Part shown: piece by piece, positions 21,407 through 31,919 of the stretch | Layout of the letters: every line of letters begins with the position of its first letter | Numbering within the stretch: position 1 is the first letter of the stretch | Assembly: GCA_037043015.1 (NCBI GenBank) | Contig: CM073321.1 | Span: forward strand, 19,961,001-20,025,000 | Length of the DNA: 64,000 nt | Direction: 5' to 3' | Source: Bryum argenteum | Taxonomy: Eukaryota > Streptophyta > Bryopsida > Bryales > Bryaceae | The notes under the pieces: model-generated | Told to the model about the DNA's origin: nothing | Seen by the model: only the letters and a program-made list of their open reading frames with translations | The model's database searches: none | Translations under genes and position numbers: made by a program

Positions 21407-24400
21407 ATGGAGTCAAGTGAGGGAACGACGGTAGTGGGAGCGAGTGACGAGGTTGGAGAAGAAGAGATCGTGGAGGAGACGCTCATTACCGTCACAAAGA
21501 TCCGCAAAGACCGATAACGACAAATCGACGCGCCGATCCCGACGCCAAAGCGGCCGGCAAGAACAGCGACGGATCTGATGATAGAAAAAGTGACGACGAC
21601 GAGGGCCACAGTGAGAAGGAGGACGTCAGCGACGGTGAAGCAAACAGCAAAGGTGACGGTGACGAAGGCGAGGGTGACGAGGGAGAGTGTAGGAGTAGTT
21701 CGGCTGCAGAGAGTGACGGTGAGGAGGGCGATGGTGAGGAGAAGGCCGAGGGTACACACAGCGACGGTGAGGAGGGCGAGGGTAAAGAGTGTGAGGACGA
21801 CGTCGGCAAGGGAAGAGCCAACAAAGGAGGGCGAGGGGGCTCGGGCGATCGTGGGAGTAGCTCCGCCAAGATAGCGACGCCGAGGAGCCCGACGCGCCAA
21901 ACAAGGCACCGATAAGGCCGAGGTGTAGAGAGCGACGGTGACGAGGGGGACGAGGGTGAGGAGGGCGACACGGAAGATTACACCCCTCCAACGAAGGAGA
22001 CGACACCGACTCAAAGACAAAGTCCTCCGCCGAGTCGACCGACACAAGCAAAGACATCCACATCCGACGGCTCGTCGAAGAGGCGAAAGACAAAGCGAGG
22101 TAAACGGGCACAACCAAAGAAGAAGGAGGTTCCGGCACCCGCTGCGCGTCTGAGCTCCGGAGAGGCGAAAGAACTTTGAGCGCAATCGTGCCTACCCGAA
22201 AGAGCTCGAATCCCGGGGGCTTCTTTGCGGTCATCTTCGCAAAAATTCAGTCCCCTTCAAGTCATCACCAAGATCATCGAAGAGGTTAGAGCACGAGTCA
22301 AACTCTCCGCCACATCAATGCTTTGGTCAATCTATGCAAGTTCAAAGGCGGTCTTTGCGCACCATTGCAAATCTCAGTGACGTGGAAGTTCAACACATTT
22401 TTCGAAATGTAGCTTTATTTCCACAAATTTCTGCCGGAGTGTTAGAGAGAACTGCAATCCTTCTCACCGATGTGTTTGAGGACTCCAGGAACGTATCTGA
22501 CGAAGACCTGATCCGTCCGCCCAGAAGGTCTACGCGTTTGAGACCTGAACGGGATTTGTCGCCGCCTGTGAGGAGGTCTGGACGCAAGATCACGAAGGAC
22601 GAGTCAAAATTTTTGACACCGCCGAAGAAGCAGCCACCAAGAGCTGTCAAGAAGGGCAAGAAGGTTGCTTCGGAGTCGGAATCCACCGCGGACTCAAAAT
22701 CCAGCGCTGAAGAGGAGGACGAAGAAGAGAACAAGTCGGTAGGGGAGGAACGACCGTTGGAGCCTCCCGTGAAACGGGCACGTCCGTCTTCACCATCACC
22801 GAAAGTGACCCAAGAATCTGCTCCCAAGACTCCAAAGAGAGCAATTCAATTCGACACAATCGCAACCAATCCGCAGGAGTGGAGTGTGAAGAAGCGGGAC
22901 AACCTTCCCAACGCTAGAGGTACCACGATACCGCCAAGGCACCCTCGGCCATTAGCAACACCGCCAAGGCCCCCTCGACCGTTGTTGTTTCCTTCAGTTG
23001 AGGATATTATCACAGCTACAATACCCACCAAGATGTCAGAGGATACGTGGTCCGGAGATGGCTGCCACCTTGACTTCACGACGCCGAATGAGCCGTTCGC
23101 GGAATCTAATGTTCGAAGAGAAGTGGTGGATTTCCTACCAAGTGCAACACAGAACATGGACGCTCGCGATCATGAGATTGCTGACTTGGACTTGGCAATT
23201 GAGGAACAACAACTCCAACTCCTCCGGAAGAAAAGGGCGGCCATGCAGGCACGGCAGGGTGAGCTTCAACGAGCCAGCGGCGAAGGCCCAAGTAGTCCCG
23301 CTCCGGTCAGGTCCTACGATGCTCTTCAGAAGGCCAAGAGGAGGCAAGTACTCAAGCAACAAGTGGATGTGCTTCCAATCCGAGAAGGCGAGGGGCAAAA
23401 GAGGTTTGTTGTGGAGGTGGACTACCAGGGATTCCCGGTGGGGGATTATCGACAAACGTGGCTAACATGCTTGCGAGGTCAAACAGGAGACATCGACTTC
23501 AGCGTCGACAATTATTCGCAGCATGATATGGGGATGTTGATGGCTGTGAAGGAATCGGTGGACAAAGTCTTCGAGTACAAGGGAGGCTTGCAGAGGGTGA
23601 CGGATAAGGCTTTCCACACCATGTTGAAGGGCCAGCTCAAGAGTGCAAGGTACCAGCTCAAGAAATTGATGCTAGAAGGATCTCCCAAGCCTCCTCATAT
23701 TAGATAGGATCACTGGGTAAATCTTTCGAAACTCATAGTGGATGAGCGGAAGATCATGGAAGCAGAGAAGATGCGAGCAAACCGGGCACACGTGAAGAGA
23801 CTCTCCAAGGCTGGTCGCACGGAAGGGGCCGTGAAGGCCAATCTGCAATGGCCACTCTCACTTAATTATGTCATATTGTGATCGATTAGGTTGAGAGCCC
23901 ATGCAAGGACAATGCGATGATTGACTAATATTCAACTACAAGATGGATTTGTGGCAGGCGATGGAACTTCAGCGGTCTCCAAGTCGGGAAGAATTAGAGA
24001 GAGAAATGGCTCGTGAGAAAGGGGCCCGAAAGCGGAAGGTGGGCAGTGACGTGGTTAGGGAGGTGTCGGGAGGAAGCAGACTAGAGCCCAGATCACCATC
24101 AAGCCGAGTAACTCATTTGGCGTCGGAGACGAACCTGGCCTCTCGCATGTCCGGTATAGAGGCGAGCATATTGCTCATTATGGAGCATCCGAGAATCCCC
24201 ATTCCAGTCCATCATATGCGGCGCAAACAACTCTCCACCCTCCCGAGTATGCGCGCTACGCAAAATGAATCCACACTCGGCCAAACACCCTCGCCTTTGC
24301 ATTCGGCACTTCAACTTAGCTTCTAACCGGGTGGGAAAATCATCACCCAACAGATTATTTTTTTCTTGCACCCATTTGAGATGATGAAACTAATCGTAAT

Positions 24401-25752
24401 GTTTCATTTATCGTGTTTATCGTGTTGAAGATGCCCGAATGTGAAATTCGACGCTAACAATCAAATGCGTGCTTCGCGCACACGTAGCCGAGCGTCCTCC
24501 TTCCGAAGCGGATGTCGATGATGGCACACCGGACTTGGAGGTGCTCCGTGAAATCGACGCCATTGGAATTGTTGCATCAACTTCGCCTACCCCGTTGAAA
24601 GAAGACAATGCGGCTCCAAAGGCCGCTCGGAAACGGCCAAGAATGACGGAGGTGGAGAAGCTCCAAGCGTAACCCGCGAGCAACGCGCCGGACTCGGGCA
24701 AGATCCGACACTACGGTAAGGGTGTAGACCCCATCTGGAAGGCACCGAGCGAAGAAGAGACCGACCCGAGCCGCAGCGTAAAGATAAGGAAGCTAGTGCG
24801 AAGGCGAAACGAGGGGAAGAGAAGGCCCCCGCTCCGCCAAAGCGGGGAAGGAGAAGAACCTCAACTCCCCACTAAAGGTAAAGAGAGGCGATTCTGGCGG
24901 CGGGGAAGGAGAAGGCCGATGCCCTAGCAAGGGCGACGGGGAAAGAGAAGGCCGACGCCCAACGAGCAAAGCGGGGAAGGAGAAGGCCGATGCCCAAGCG
25001 AGCAAGGCGGGGAATGAGAAGGCGGACGCTCCAACGAGCAAAGCGGCGAAAAAGAAGCCTGATGCCCCAGTGAGCAAAGCGGGGAAGGAGAAGGTCACGC
25101 CCTGCGAGCAGAGCAGGGAAGGAGAAGGCGGTTGCAGCTGCCCCTGCAAGCAAAACAGGGAATTCAAAGGAGAGGGCCGATGCGCTTACAAGCAAAACCA
25201 GGAAGGAGAAGCCTTTAGAGGAGACCGCAAAAGCAGCCACGAAGGAGACCAAGAAAGGAGCCACGAAGGAAACGCCAGATTCCAATGCCGCCGCAAAGGA
25301 GAAGGCCCGGGGGATAAACAACAATAAATTGGGTGAGGATGGAAAACACCGCCGAACGTCGACTTCAACCGAGGTCCGGCAATAACTCCTTCGGAAATTT
25401 AGTTTATGGAACTGCATTTTAGCAGTTTTCTCTAACATGTGTAACTTACCACCGTTTGCAGGTTCAATTCGAACCCGGTGACCAAGTGCACATCATGGGC
25501 GTTGACGAGGGTGAAGAAGACAAGATCGTAGCCGATGGAGAAGTGCTCAGCGTGGAGGGGGGCACGTTACATGGCAGGCAACTAACGGAGGGTATGGTAT
25601 CAGTACAAGTCCTGAAATGCTACAACAACGACTACGTACTCTATCAGCCCATCACCCTCAATGATCCACCAGTGACTAAAATGGGCGAGGCACATTTACA
25701 GTGGATTGCATGGCCAACCGAATTCCTCCGTCACCTAGAGTGTTTTCTCTAA
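21407..25752 (+). pseudogene. TnpA-like CACTA protein gene, broken (copy 1)
   Basis: In the En/Spm superfamily TnpA-type proteins bind subterminal repeats. The ATG at 21407 opens an acidic domain that hits a stop near 21516 after an indel relative to copy 2. The frame is recovered at 22334-23707: a conserved block (VEVQHIFRNVALFPQISAG), a basic Pro/Ser linker, and a region like Plant transposase Ptta/En/Spm (Transposase_24: GFPVGDYRQTWLTCLRGQ). A TAG at 23705-23707, shared with copy 2, interrupts homology that continues (DHWVNLSKLIVDE). Further pieces are 23943-24180 (MDLWQAMELQRS), a frameshifted Lys/Ala repeat region (24470-25383), and a C-terminal exon 25462-25752 like TNP1/EN/SPM Transposase_23 (DKIVADGEVL...WIAWP). 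Domain names are by recalled similarity. Confidence 0.8.
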
Positions 25753-25989
25753 GTTAGAACGCCGATGCATTTATAGCACGTAAACTTGCATGCATGTATT
25801 CTAGACTGTGTACAATTACATGTGGTATATGCGGCTTGAACAACATACACCTAAAATTTTGATTCAATTGCAAACCCATAACTGTGCAGCATTGCTGATT
25901 GATATTTAGCAATACTCGTAGCCTATTCTTTCTAGACTCCACGAAAACATATAACACCTTAATTAATAACTCACAACCACATGACAAAA

Positions 25990-26567
25990 ATTAGTCATCG
26001 CCGATGACACCACATCGCCACTACTCGACTATACACAGTCATCCGAGATGACTGCAGTCATGACAATTGACTCCAACCAGTCAACTTTGAATCCCTACCT
26101 GACTCCTCAAAGTCATATTCACACAATATACGCTCCTTAAAACCGCGACGATGACTGCATGCAGTCAGCAGCCTTTAGATGGCAACGAATCCATTGACTG
26201 AATTATGTAAAGTCGTATGACTGCAAATAGTCGTAGTATTATAAGCCACACTCTGCCAGCATGACCAGACTTAGTCAACCGAATTCACGTAATTCACAGA
26301 CGACTGTTGACTGGTTGCAGTCATAAGTTTTGACTAATCCGAGTCATTCAAACGAAGTCCCAAGTCCAGCCCAATCGAGGTCCCAAAAATCGTCGGGAAC
26401 GCAGCGCATGGGAATGCCGATGTCCGTTTTTGACTGCGAGTCAAAATGTCCGGAGCGACTTGTCCTTTTTGACTCGAAATAGTCTTAGTCAAGTTCGAAA
26501 AACATGTCCGTTTTTGACTGCTGGCTAGTCAAAAATGCAGTCAAAAAATCCGGGATTTGTACTGGTG
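25990..26567 (+). promoter_or_regulatory. Right subterminal region with TGACT...AGTCA inverted pairs, and right terminus
   Basis: At least eight imperfect palindromes of TGACT-N(2-9)-AGTCA type, such as TGACTGCAGTCA and TTGACTGGTTGCAGTCA, are packed between 26020 and 26350, with further single motifs up to the terminus at 26567. The arrangement fits TnpA binding and DNA-end pairing in CACTA elements. Confidence 0.75.
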
Positions 26568-26570
26568 ATG

Positions 26571-26696
26571 GCACCAAAGGTCAACTGCAGTGAACAGGCA
26601 GTTCGGACAGGTGGCACTGTAGCTAATTACCAGCTCTCGGGAGATGAAGCGGCGCCTATCTACACTAGGTGTTCCGCTAGTCGGCCTATCACAACA
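26571..26696 (-). repeat. 5' LTR of copia, right half
   Basis: Continues exactly from position 126 of the LTR after the duplicated ATG. It ends with CA-type termini before the target duplication CGGAT at 26697-26701. Confidence 0.95.
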
Positions 26697-26701
26697 CGGA
26701 T

Positions 26702-27779
26702 GAAGAAGATATGGCTATTCAAAGTTTTTGCCCTCCATCCAAAATGTAGAAAAACGACATTGGGTACGTTTAGGGGTTAAGAGGTCCGTAGTGTTAAATT
26801 GGAGACCAAAGTGCATGCGATAGTTGAGAGGCCCGTAGTGTTAAAATTGAATGTGTGATTGTAGAAAATTGTTTGGAACTGTGAAATTACGGAAGTAAGA
26901 AATGTAAGATGCAAATTGAAGCAGTATGGAGATTTTTGCTTAGCTTAAATAATCCCTACTCTAAGATAAAGACACCGAATTGTCCCTCGAATTAGGATAA
27001 AGATCTCGGTTGATTCCTTTCTATTGTGTTGAGTTACTTATCTTATCCATTTTAGATCATTCCTTCTATGATATGTCGGACTAGATACCCGTCTGCTCAC
27101 TTCCCACTTCGTATTTTGTATTTCTGGTCTGAGCTGAATTTCTCTGAAGATTCTCTAATTCCAGTGTTTGATATCATCTAGAAAGTTTGCTTTTGAATTG
27201 GACACTGAAGCTGTTCACATCAGGAGGCGGTTCATGAAACCTATGTTGCTTTGTCGCTATTACTGCTTTGTAACCAGTGTAAGTGACTTGATCAAGAGTT
27301 TGTGGGTAAGGGATGCTTTACATGGGTAGTGGAGGCCAACTCTCCCATGTGTAAAGTCCTTACAGCCCTTGTCTAAAGGCTATAAGAGGATTTATTGACA
27401 AATTCAACCTATTTTCAACTTTTTTCTTTATCTTTAGTAAAAATGGATGAGTAAAAGAATAAGATGTCAATTGCCCTTGTTTTCTTCATAGCCATTAGGC
27501 ATGTTATTTCCATGGTTAAAATTTTGCAACAGTTAGGCCTTGAGACCAACATCATAGTACACGACTATGATGTATGCCATCATGGTGAAAGGGGATGGTG
27601 ATTCAAGGGTGACACGGAGTATTTGGATGTGCAATAAGGCAGCCTTTTTTTTGGAGAACCAGTTATAAGGGAGCTAAACCTCACATTTGTTCAAACAACA
27701 TACAAGGTTACATTCGGAAACCTTTGAGTACTTGGGTGGTACTTGAGTGGTCCGTTGAGATAGAAACAAACATGAGATG
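26702..27779. other. Intergenic, continuation of the old repeat, no gene seen
   Basis: 26702-26745 continues the repeat interrupted by copia. A short inverted repeat near 27315-27360 (ctttacatggg / cccatgtgtaaag) could fold as a hairpin. Otherwise nothing recognisable. Confidence 0.45.
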
Positions 27780-28100
27780 TGCCATTCCTCTTGGAGCCTA
27801 AGTTGCTCTTTCACTTTGTAGGCTTTGTAGTAAGAACTCTTTGCCGAGATGTGCTCAAATTTATGGGGTTCATGAGAGTACGGCTTCCATTATTGTTTGG
27901 GAGTTTTATGTGGCAGATGAAAAGAAATTAAAATGACTAGTAATTGATGAAGAAACGGCTATTCCATTAAGGGAAATTGTTGCAAAATTTGAAGAATTAA
28001 GGGGCATTCCCTGTGTCATAGGGGCAATAGATGGTACAGAAGGTGTTGCATTTCATGTAACAATGTCTTATGCACAACCAGACCATACAGGATTGCAGTC
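27780..28100 (+). pseudogene. PIF/Harbinger transposase remnant, N-terminal half
   Basis: The plus-strand frame reads GVHESTASIIVWEF, then ELRGIPCVIGAIDGT, the block holding the first catalytic Asp of Harbinger (DDE_Tnp_4) transposases. A TGA at 27934-27936 replaces an expected Trp, and further upstream stops break the frame. The sequence decays after about 28080. The element ends were not found. Confidence 0.75.
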
Positions 28101-28831
28101 AACCTAGGAGTGAATGCTACAAAATATGCCAACACTGACCTTGGATATCACAGTGCCCGAGGTGCAAAAGGCAGCGGCCTCTTAATGCTACAGGACATGC
28201 CAATAGCACACTTGGAGATCACAGTGCCCCACCATTCACTTGGTAATCACACTAGCCATGCATATAAAGGCATAGGGCCTACAGCACCTCACACCGGACC
28301 AGCAGTCACCAATAAAAGGTCGGATGCACTTCCTTGTCACCACACACAAACTACAGGCGGACACAGTGGAAACCCTAGCAGCCCACCTCTACAGAAAAAC
28401 TGCGCACTTCGAGCATGCACCATCACAACCGGCATGCCAAATGAAACTCCGTAGCGTTTTGCAACGCCAACTGCGTACTAGCCTACTAGCGACGGATTGT
28501 CAGTTTCAGTTCTACAATTGCACTACGAACTAGAGGATGCCCTTTGTGATTCATGAAGATCGTGTTCCAGAAGGCGGGACAATTGCCGTGGACTTGTAGA
28601 TATCATGGCACTTTGACAAAGGATATTTCAGTCTATGCAACGTTAGTATTGTCATGCGAGATGAAAGAAAGAAACCATTCTCAATTCTGATGCTTTCATA
28701 CGAATTATTTCTTGTGGCACGCCCCCACGCTGTTCTTTCATATGCATTTCAGTTGGAGTAGGTGATTGTGTTTTTTTAATCATTTGAATAATACAAGAAC
28801 TAATACTTAAACATTCATGTGAAAGAGAAAC
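28101..28831. other. Intergenic, low-complexity CA/ACC-rich stretch
   Basis: 28110-28460 has an open frame rich in His, Thr and Pro with internal near-repeats (catgccaatagcacacttgg type). It has no family resemblance and I do not call a gene. Confidence 0.4.
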
Positions 28832-29210
28832 TTACATAAGTGTTACGGTTGATGGTGTCGCTACGTACTTAGATGGTGTCCCCGACTCCCTCCTCACTTT
28901 GGTTCCCTGAAAATAAACAATGTCATCTCCATTACCGTTCCCACCATCAACCTGCCCAGCGTCCTCGTCGATATCCTCCCCGTCAAGTCCCTCAGTCCGT
29001 AGCACCTCAAGCACTTGCTCTACTTCCAAAGGAGATTGACCAAGAAGAACATTGTGAAGTATAGCACAACATATAATGACATCCATCATGAATGTGATAT
29101 GCATCTATGACTTCACTAGTAACTCTTTGAATGTCTGCTTTAGGATTCCGAAAGCGTTCTCTATCTCTAAAAGACCTCTCCTTCCTTTTAATCTACAATT
29201 GAAGAGTTGC
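28832..29210 (-). pseudogene. PIF/Harbinger transposase remnant, C-terminal half
   Basis: The minus strand encodes EIENAFGILKQTFKELL followed, after an in-frame TAG, by HITFMMDVIICCAILHNVLL and a degraded tail (LEVEQVLEVLRTEG). This is the third catalytic residue block (E in ENAFG) and the C-terminal helix of Harbinger transposases. It lies opposite in orientation to the N-terminal half at 27780-28100. Confidence 0.8.
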
Positions 29211-29324
29211 TCAGCTAGACTCAAATGTCCCGGCGAAGTGTGTGGAACCATCAACCACAATAGTAGAGGGTACGGGCAAAATCATGCTAGAGTAGAACAC
29301 TTAGTACGTCACCCCGTCTTTTTG

Positions 29325-29406
29325 CAGGGTGTAGCCAACCTCAAGGGCCTGTTTAGAATAGATCCCAGGGTGTAGCCAACCTCAAGGGCCTGTTTACAAT
29401 AGATCC
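29325..29406. repeat. 41-bp tandem duplication
   Basis: Two near-identical units start at 29325 and 29366 (cagggtgtagccaacctcaa...). Confidence 0.9.
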
Positions 29407-30219
29407 CTATCCTAAAGTACTATTTTTGTAATGGTAGATGATGGCAATAATTGTGAAGTCTATAACTTTATTTTGCTATACCCCAAAAAATGTAGGGAGT
29501 ATCTCTAAATTTGTACTTTCCACCTTTTTTAGGGTACAAACTTGTCAAAGAAATTAACACAAAAGTACAAAGTTTATGAATTATAAGATAGAGTAGTAAA
29601 AATTCACACATCAATTATGTAAATACATGTTTAAAGCCATCATATGCACACTTGGAATGTTGGTGGAGATCTACCGCTTATGGTGAAATTTACGGTCAAA
29701 GTGCCCAAATTCATTTTGAATGGCATTCACTCAAAAATTATCCAATTTTTGTTTTTTTTTGCTACTCCCTCTCCACAAAGTCTACTGCATGTGTGTAGAA
29801 GGTGGATTTGATCAAAATCAATGTGATTTTATCCTTTTTAGACACCTCTCATCTTCTACACAAGTACAAAAGTTGTACCAGAGGTACCAATTCATGCCTC
29901 CAAATACCCGCCTCTTGCAATAAAGGCGAGTGATATGCATTGTTGTTGTCGGCTGCAAATTTGCAATTAGTTACTTTCCGTTGTTTTACAATCCAATGAA
30001 TTGGATTTTGTCACATTTATGACATTCGGCAGTGCATCCTCTTCTTCTAGCTTGTCAGACAACGTTTCGATGAAGGCGATCTGAGTTTTGGAGGGAGATT
30101 TCTCAGGCTTCTATGTGGACATTGTTGTATTGTGTACGATCCTATGTTGCTCATGATTTGAAGGTTTTTTTGAGTTTGTTGCGGGTATTGTGTTTTGTGG
30201 TAAATCTTAGAGAGGAAGG
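29407..30219. other. AT-rich intergenic, nothing recognised
   Basis: Contains scattered tacaaagt-type words like those in the GTAC-rich repeats downstream. No supported gene. Confidence 0.4.
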
Positions 30220-31919
30220 TTGCATTCCTGTTTGGAAGATCAAGATATGGGGAATGCTAGAATGGCGCAACGTCGTCAAGGCATTTCACAACCGGGATCG
30301 CAAGTTCGGGCTGCAGCGGCTACAGATGTGGAAGCGAAGCGGGTGCTACGTTGCCAACAATTGCGTATATGGCAAGCTCGAAGGCGCGTAAGATTAGCAA
30401 AAGAAGCAGCGGAGGCTAGTCGTCTTTTATTGCAGACGCCAGAAGGTTTAGAAGCAATTGAGATGACAGAGCGGTCATCGTCTTGCATAGCAAACAAACT
30501 TGCTCATGCTATCAAAGAGGAGTTGAGAGACTGCCCTACACAAGAATGTAGGCGTGTAATAGTTGAGAAACTTTTGAATTACAACACATTCTGGCCAATG
30601 ATGCCGATTACTATTCCAGACTACAGGATGCAAAATCGATATTTGTGTTCGTAGAGAGTATTCGAACTGAGCTCTAGGTAGTGAAGAATGCAAACTCAAA
30701 GGTATTCTTGGCTAGGAAGGGGGCCCTGCTTGCTTCTGCCGTCAGGGAATGGGTCTAGAGCTGAGTTGAGATGGGTCTAGAGCTCTAGGAAGGTGCTTTA
30801 AGTTCAGTGACGGAATATTATTGCTGCCGTGCGTAGGAGCATCGGTGTAGACCCAACAAACCAGTTTCAGCTATTGGAGAGAGCTGAGAGAGCGGGTGTG
30901 TCTGGTTACCTAAAAGAGAAGGTGCTGCTGTGGTGGACTCAACAAACCCAAGTTTCTTCAAACAAGAAGGATGTCATACAAAAGAGGATCAGTATAAACA
31001 AATATGATGTGCATGCAACTCAGTACCTCACCGACACTCAGGTGCACATGCTTACTTACTGATGTTTTGGTTGTAAACATGTGTGTATGTGATGGTGTAC
31101 AAAGTTTTGTGGATACACATGGTATTTTATCATATGGCTGAAGGTCGTACTGGTGCTACATAGTACTTCAAATTGATACCTTAAAGACAGTGTGTGTGGT
31201 ATGTTGCATTGAGGAGAGGTCATTGCATTTTAGATACGAGATTTTGGGTCTGCGGTGTGTACTATACATGATAGATTGTGTGATTTATACAGAAACAACT
31301 CTTTGTATTAGAATATAGAAATTCCAATAGTAATTATCTAAGCTCTTTGGGTATAATGTTTAATACTGAAAGTAAGCGTGTATTGTAGTTGTGGCACGTT
31401 TAGTGCCTTATTTAGATTGTAAGTATCAAATGTAGGTACAAAAAGTATATGGGTACAATTTGAGGAACTGCAGACACAAAGTTAAATTTTTCAGCATTAT
31501 TTATATACAATAGGTATTCTTTGAGTGCAGAAGTATTCTTTAAGCTACTCTTTTTACAATATGGGTGGTTTACTTGTACCTATTATGTACAGTTTTGAGA
31601 GAAATATCTCTTGTATCTCTCACTTGTAAGTACAAATTTGTATTAACTATGTGTTGTTTGCATGTTTTAGGGAGACTCAGCTTTATATGGAGTTTAGGGA
31701 TGCCTATCATGAGTGCAGAATCAAGCAAAGGGCTTTTGAGTATTTGAAACCGTGGTATGTCAAAACCCTAAATGACTAGAATACTTGTTGTTGTATCTAT
31801 TATGTTTAGATCGATATGATGAAACATGGCTTGATTGCCTTGAGAGACTCAAAGTCTGGAGTGTTTGATGGGGCGCTGCCAGGACCGCAGAGTGAGGAAA
31901 TTCGATTTTTGTCCTCATG
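30220..31919 (+). pseudogene. Decayed multi-exon ORF of unidentified repetitive family
   Basis: Three coding-like pieces lie in order on the plus strand. 30220-30654 is Ala/Arg-rich helical. 30829-31062 contains WWTQQTQVSSNKKDVIQKR and HATQYLTDTQ. From 31671, right after a TTTTAG acceptor-like sequence, comes ETQLYMEFRDAYHE, then EYLKPWYVKTL, then NTCCCIYYV. The last block recalls an uncharacterised, often multicopy plant protein family with a Cys-Cys-Cys/Tyr signature after a KPF/WxV motif. Two TAG stops interrupt the last piece. I do not know its function; a transposon origin is likely from context. Confidence 0.4.

Larger units (their letters stand above)
17463..26567 (+). mobile_element. 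CACTA (En/Spm superfamily) DNA transposon, copy 1
   Basis: 9105 bp. Termini are CACTAGTACAAAACC and, inverted, CACCAGTACAAATCC, with a 3-bp target duplication ATG (17460-17462, 26568-26570), which is diagnostic for CACTA elements. It sits in the copia 5' LTR, whose halves rejoin exactly. Contents from the left: subterminal motifs, a 68-bp duplication, the 190-bp satellite, a captured SET-domain fragment on the minus strand, an internal TGACT/AGTCA cluster, a broken TnpA-like gene on the plus strand, and the right subterminal cluster. No TNP2 (TnpD) transposase was found, so it is non-autonomous. A second inverted copy starts at 56867. Confidence 0.95.
13514..26696 (-). mobile_element. Ty1/copia LTR retrotransposon, non-autonomous, interrupted by a CACTA element
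   Basis: Two 252-bp LTRs (TG...CA on the coding strand) bound a gag and a shortened pol on the minus strand. The element is flanked by a perfect 5-bp duplication CGGAT (13509-13513 and 26697-26701), the expected signature of copia integration. Without the nested CACTA it is about 4.07 kb, shorter than a full copia because the middle of pol is deleted. The gene order protease, integrase part, RT tail, RNase H is that of Ty1/copia. Removing the element rejoins a recognisable older repeat, which confirms the ends. Confidence 0.95.

Noticed and set aside
25754-25987. Conserved antisense open frame after the TnpA stop, also in copy 2
   Set aside because: Conservation is explained by overall identity of the two CACTA copies; no domain and no start context.
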